Source: Shewanella sp. KX20019 (GTDB lineage: Bacteria; Pseudomonadota; Gammaproteobacteria; Enterobacterales; Shewanellaceae). From it: a DNA stretch of 64,000 nucleotides. This document shows, piece by piece, positions 63,246 to 64,000 of this stretch (positions are counted from its first letter, which is position 1; each line of letters starts with the position of its first letter). The stretch covers positions 2,728,001 through 2,792,000 of the forward strand of contig NZ_CP068437.1 in assembly GCF_016757755.1 (NCBI RefSeq), read 5' to 3'. Made by a program: the position numbers and the translations under genes. Under the pieces are notes generated by a model. That model searched no databases and was not told the DNA's origin. It was given only the letters and a program-made list of their open reading frames with translations.

Positions 63246-63467
63246 TCATAAGTAGATGTTTTAGGTAATGGCACTAGATCCCGGCTCAGAAGACTTGCGG
63301 GATGACTCCCAATGATTCCCAAGTTGTTCTGCTAAGCTAGCTTGTTTTGTCCACAAATGAGTTAGCCGTTCCTTCGGTCATCTGTGAACACCAAGGGACT
63401 TTGTCGTACCTTAACTACCAAGCCACTGCCCCGCTACTGAGGAGCTGCTTGATTTAAGCTATTGCTT

Positions 63468-64000
63468 TTAACGCCGCTGAGGACTGACATTGCCTTTATT
63501 TGAAAGCATTCGCCAAAACTTTAGATAAGAAGGCCGCGTTAATCCTCCCTTCCCTTTATCCTTAGCTTGTTGTTGCTGGCTAAAACGCTGCTGCCAGCGA
63601 GAAAACAGCAGTGCTTCTGCTAAAGCACTTCTCACTGAGCCCTTGGCCTTACTCGTTGCTGAATTAATTTTTGAATTAACTTCAAGACGTTGCTCGGATT
63701 GGCAAAATAGATTCACTTCAGAGTTGAATGTCGGCCTGTGGTTTCTATCGGTGTTGTGCCAATAAAGATACTGCTCAACTCGGCGCCAGCGTTTTTGCAA
63801 AAGCGAAAACATAAAGAGCACGATAACCGGCAGCTGCTGTTGCTTATATCCTTGATATAACCACCTTAATAGAAAAACAAACACTGTCAGCAGCGTGGTC
63901 AGTAGTAAACCCTCTGCCCAATAAGCGATGATAAAACTCAATGGGGTATGAGATATGCTCCATGATTGCCCTTTAACCTTAAGTTCAACCAGCTTTTTAG
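63468..64000 (-). CDS. Unknown membrane protein, cut by right edge
   Basis: The minus-strand frame is open from the right edge to a stop at 63468, at least 177 codons. The part nearest the edge reads KLVELKVKGQSWSIS with no ATG, so the true start is outside the window. A hydrophobic helix (IIAYWAEGLLLTTLLTVF) is followed by a basic, Gln-rich cytoplasmic part ending in VSPQRR. I do not recognise the family. Confidence 0.6.
   Translation of the reverse strand, partial: KKLVELKVKGQSWSISHTPLSFIIAYWAEGLLLTTLLTVFVFLLRWLYQGYKQQQLPVIVLFMFSLLQKRWRRVEQYLYWHNTDRNHRPTFNSEVNLFCQSEQRLEVNSKINSATSKAKGSVRSALAEALLFSRWQQRFSQQQQAKDKGKGGLTRPSYLKFWRMLSNKGNVSPQRR

Larger units (their letters stand above)
62676..63467. 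other. Non-coding stretch with two large palindromic repeats
   Basis: About 790 bases without a gene. It holds the two repeats listed at 62821 and 63089 and perhaps a degraded third beginning near 63346. Confidence 0.65.

Overview
The window looks like chromosomal DNA of a marine gammaproteobacterium, most likely Shewanella. The evidence is gene content: the GntR-prpB-prpC-acnD-prpF propionate locus, an OsmC-YcaO fusion, a multiheme c-type cytochrome, a norM/ribE pair, and a long tandem tRNA cluster. Base composition is moderate and coding density is high. No complete insertion sequence, prophage or CRISPR array was found. Genus assignment is inference; no search was run.

Layout. 1-9.5 kb is housekeeping: a zinc-ribbon gene cut by the left edge, an M14 carboxypeptidase, trxB, the thrS-infC-rpmI-rplT translation operon with a tRNA-mimic leader and a rare ATA start for infC, a pteridine reductase with a CPXCG protein, riboflavin synthase and a NorM transporter. 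9.57-11.01 kb is a tRNA operon: seven identical initiator tRNAs, two tRNA-Val(GAC) and two strange 104-105 nt fMet-derived elements, with a clear promoter and terminator. 11.0-12.1 kb is gene-poor and decayed. 12.1-22.2 kb holds a VF530-type protein, the ABC-F protein YbiT, an S9 peptidase lipoprotein, an AlkD-like protein, OsmC-YcaO and several small genes including a cold-shock protein.

22.4-29.9 kb is the 2-methylcitrate cycle for propionate use, with its GntR regulator and three TTGTCGACAA palindromes, plus an 11-copy heptamer repeat between prpC and acnD. 30.1-47.2 kb carries three RND efflux operons (the third with its own outer-membrane channel and an upstream LysR gene), interrupted by a YegS-like lipid kinase. 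Each adaptor gene has a strong inverted repeat at or near its start.

47.5-58.3 kb is a sulfatase neighbourhood: FadL-type porin, a formylglycine-enzyme-like lipoprotein without the catalytic cysteines, a periplasmic sulfatase, a soluble GAF histidine kinase with a LuxR-type regulator, an eight-heme TPR cytochrome, an outer-membrane-type protein and a radical-SAM anaerobic sulfatase maturase. This could be a sulfate-ester sensing and use system. 58.5-64 kb has a RecX-like protein and then an accessory stretch with a membrane-anchored GIY-YIG (T5orf172-type) protein, unknown genes and large imperfect palindromic repeats.
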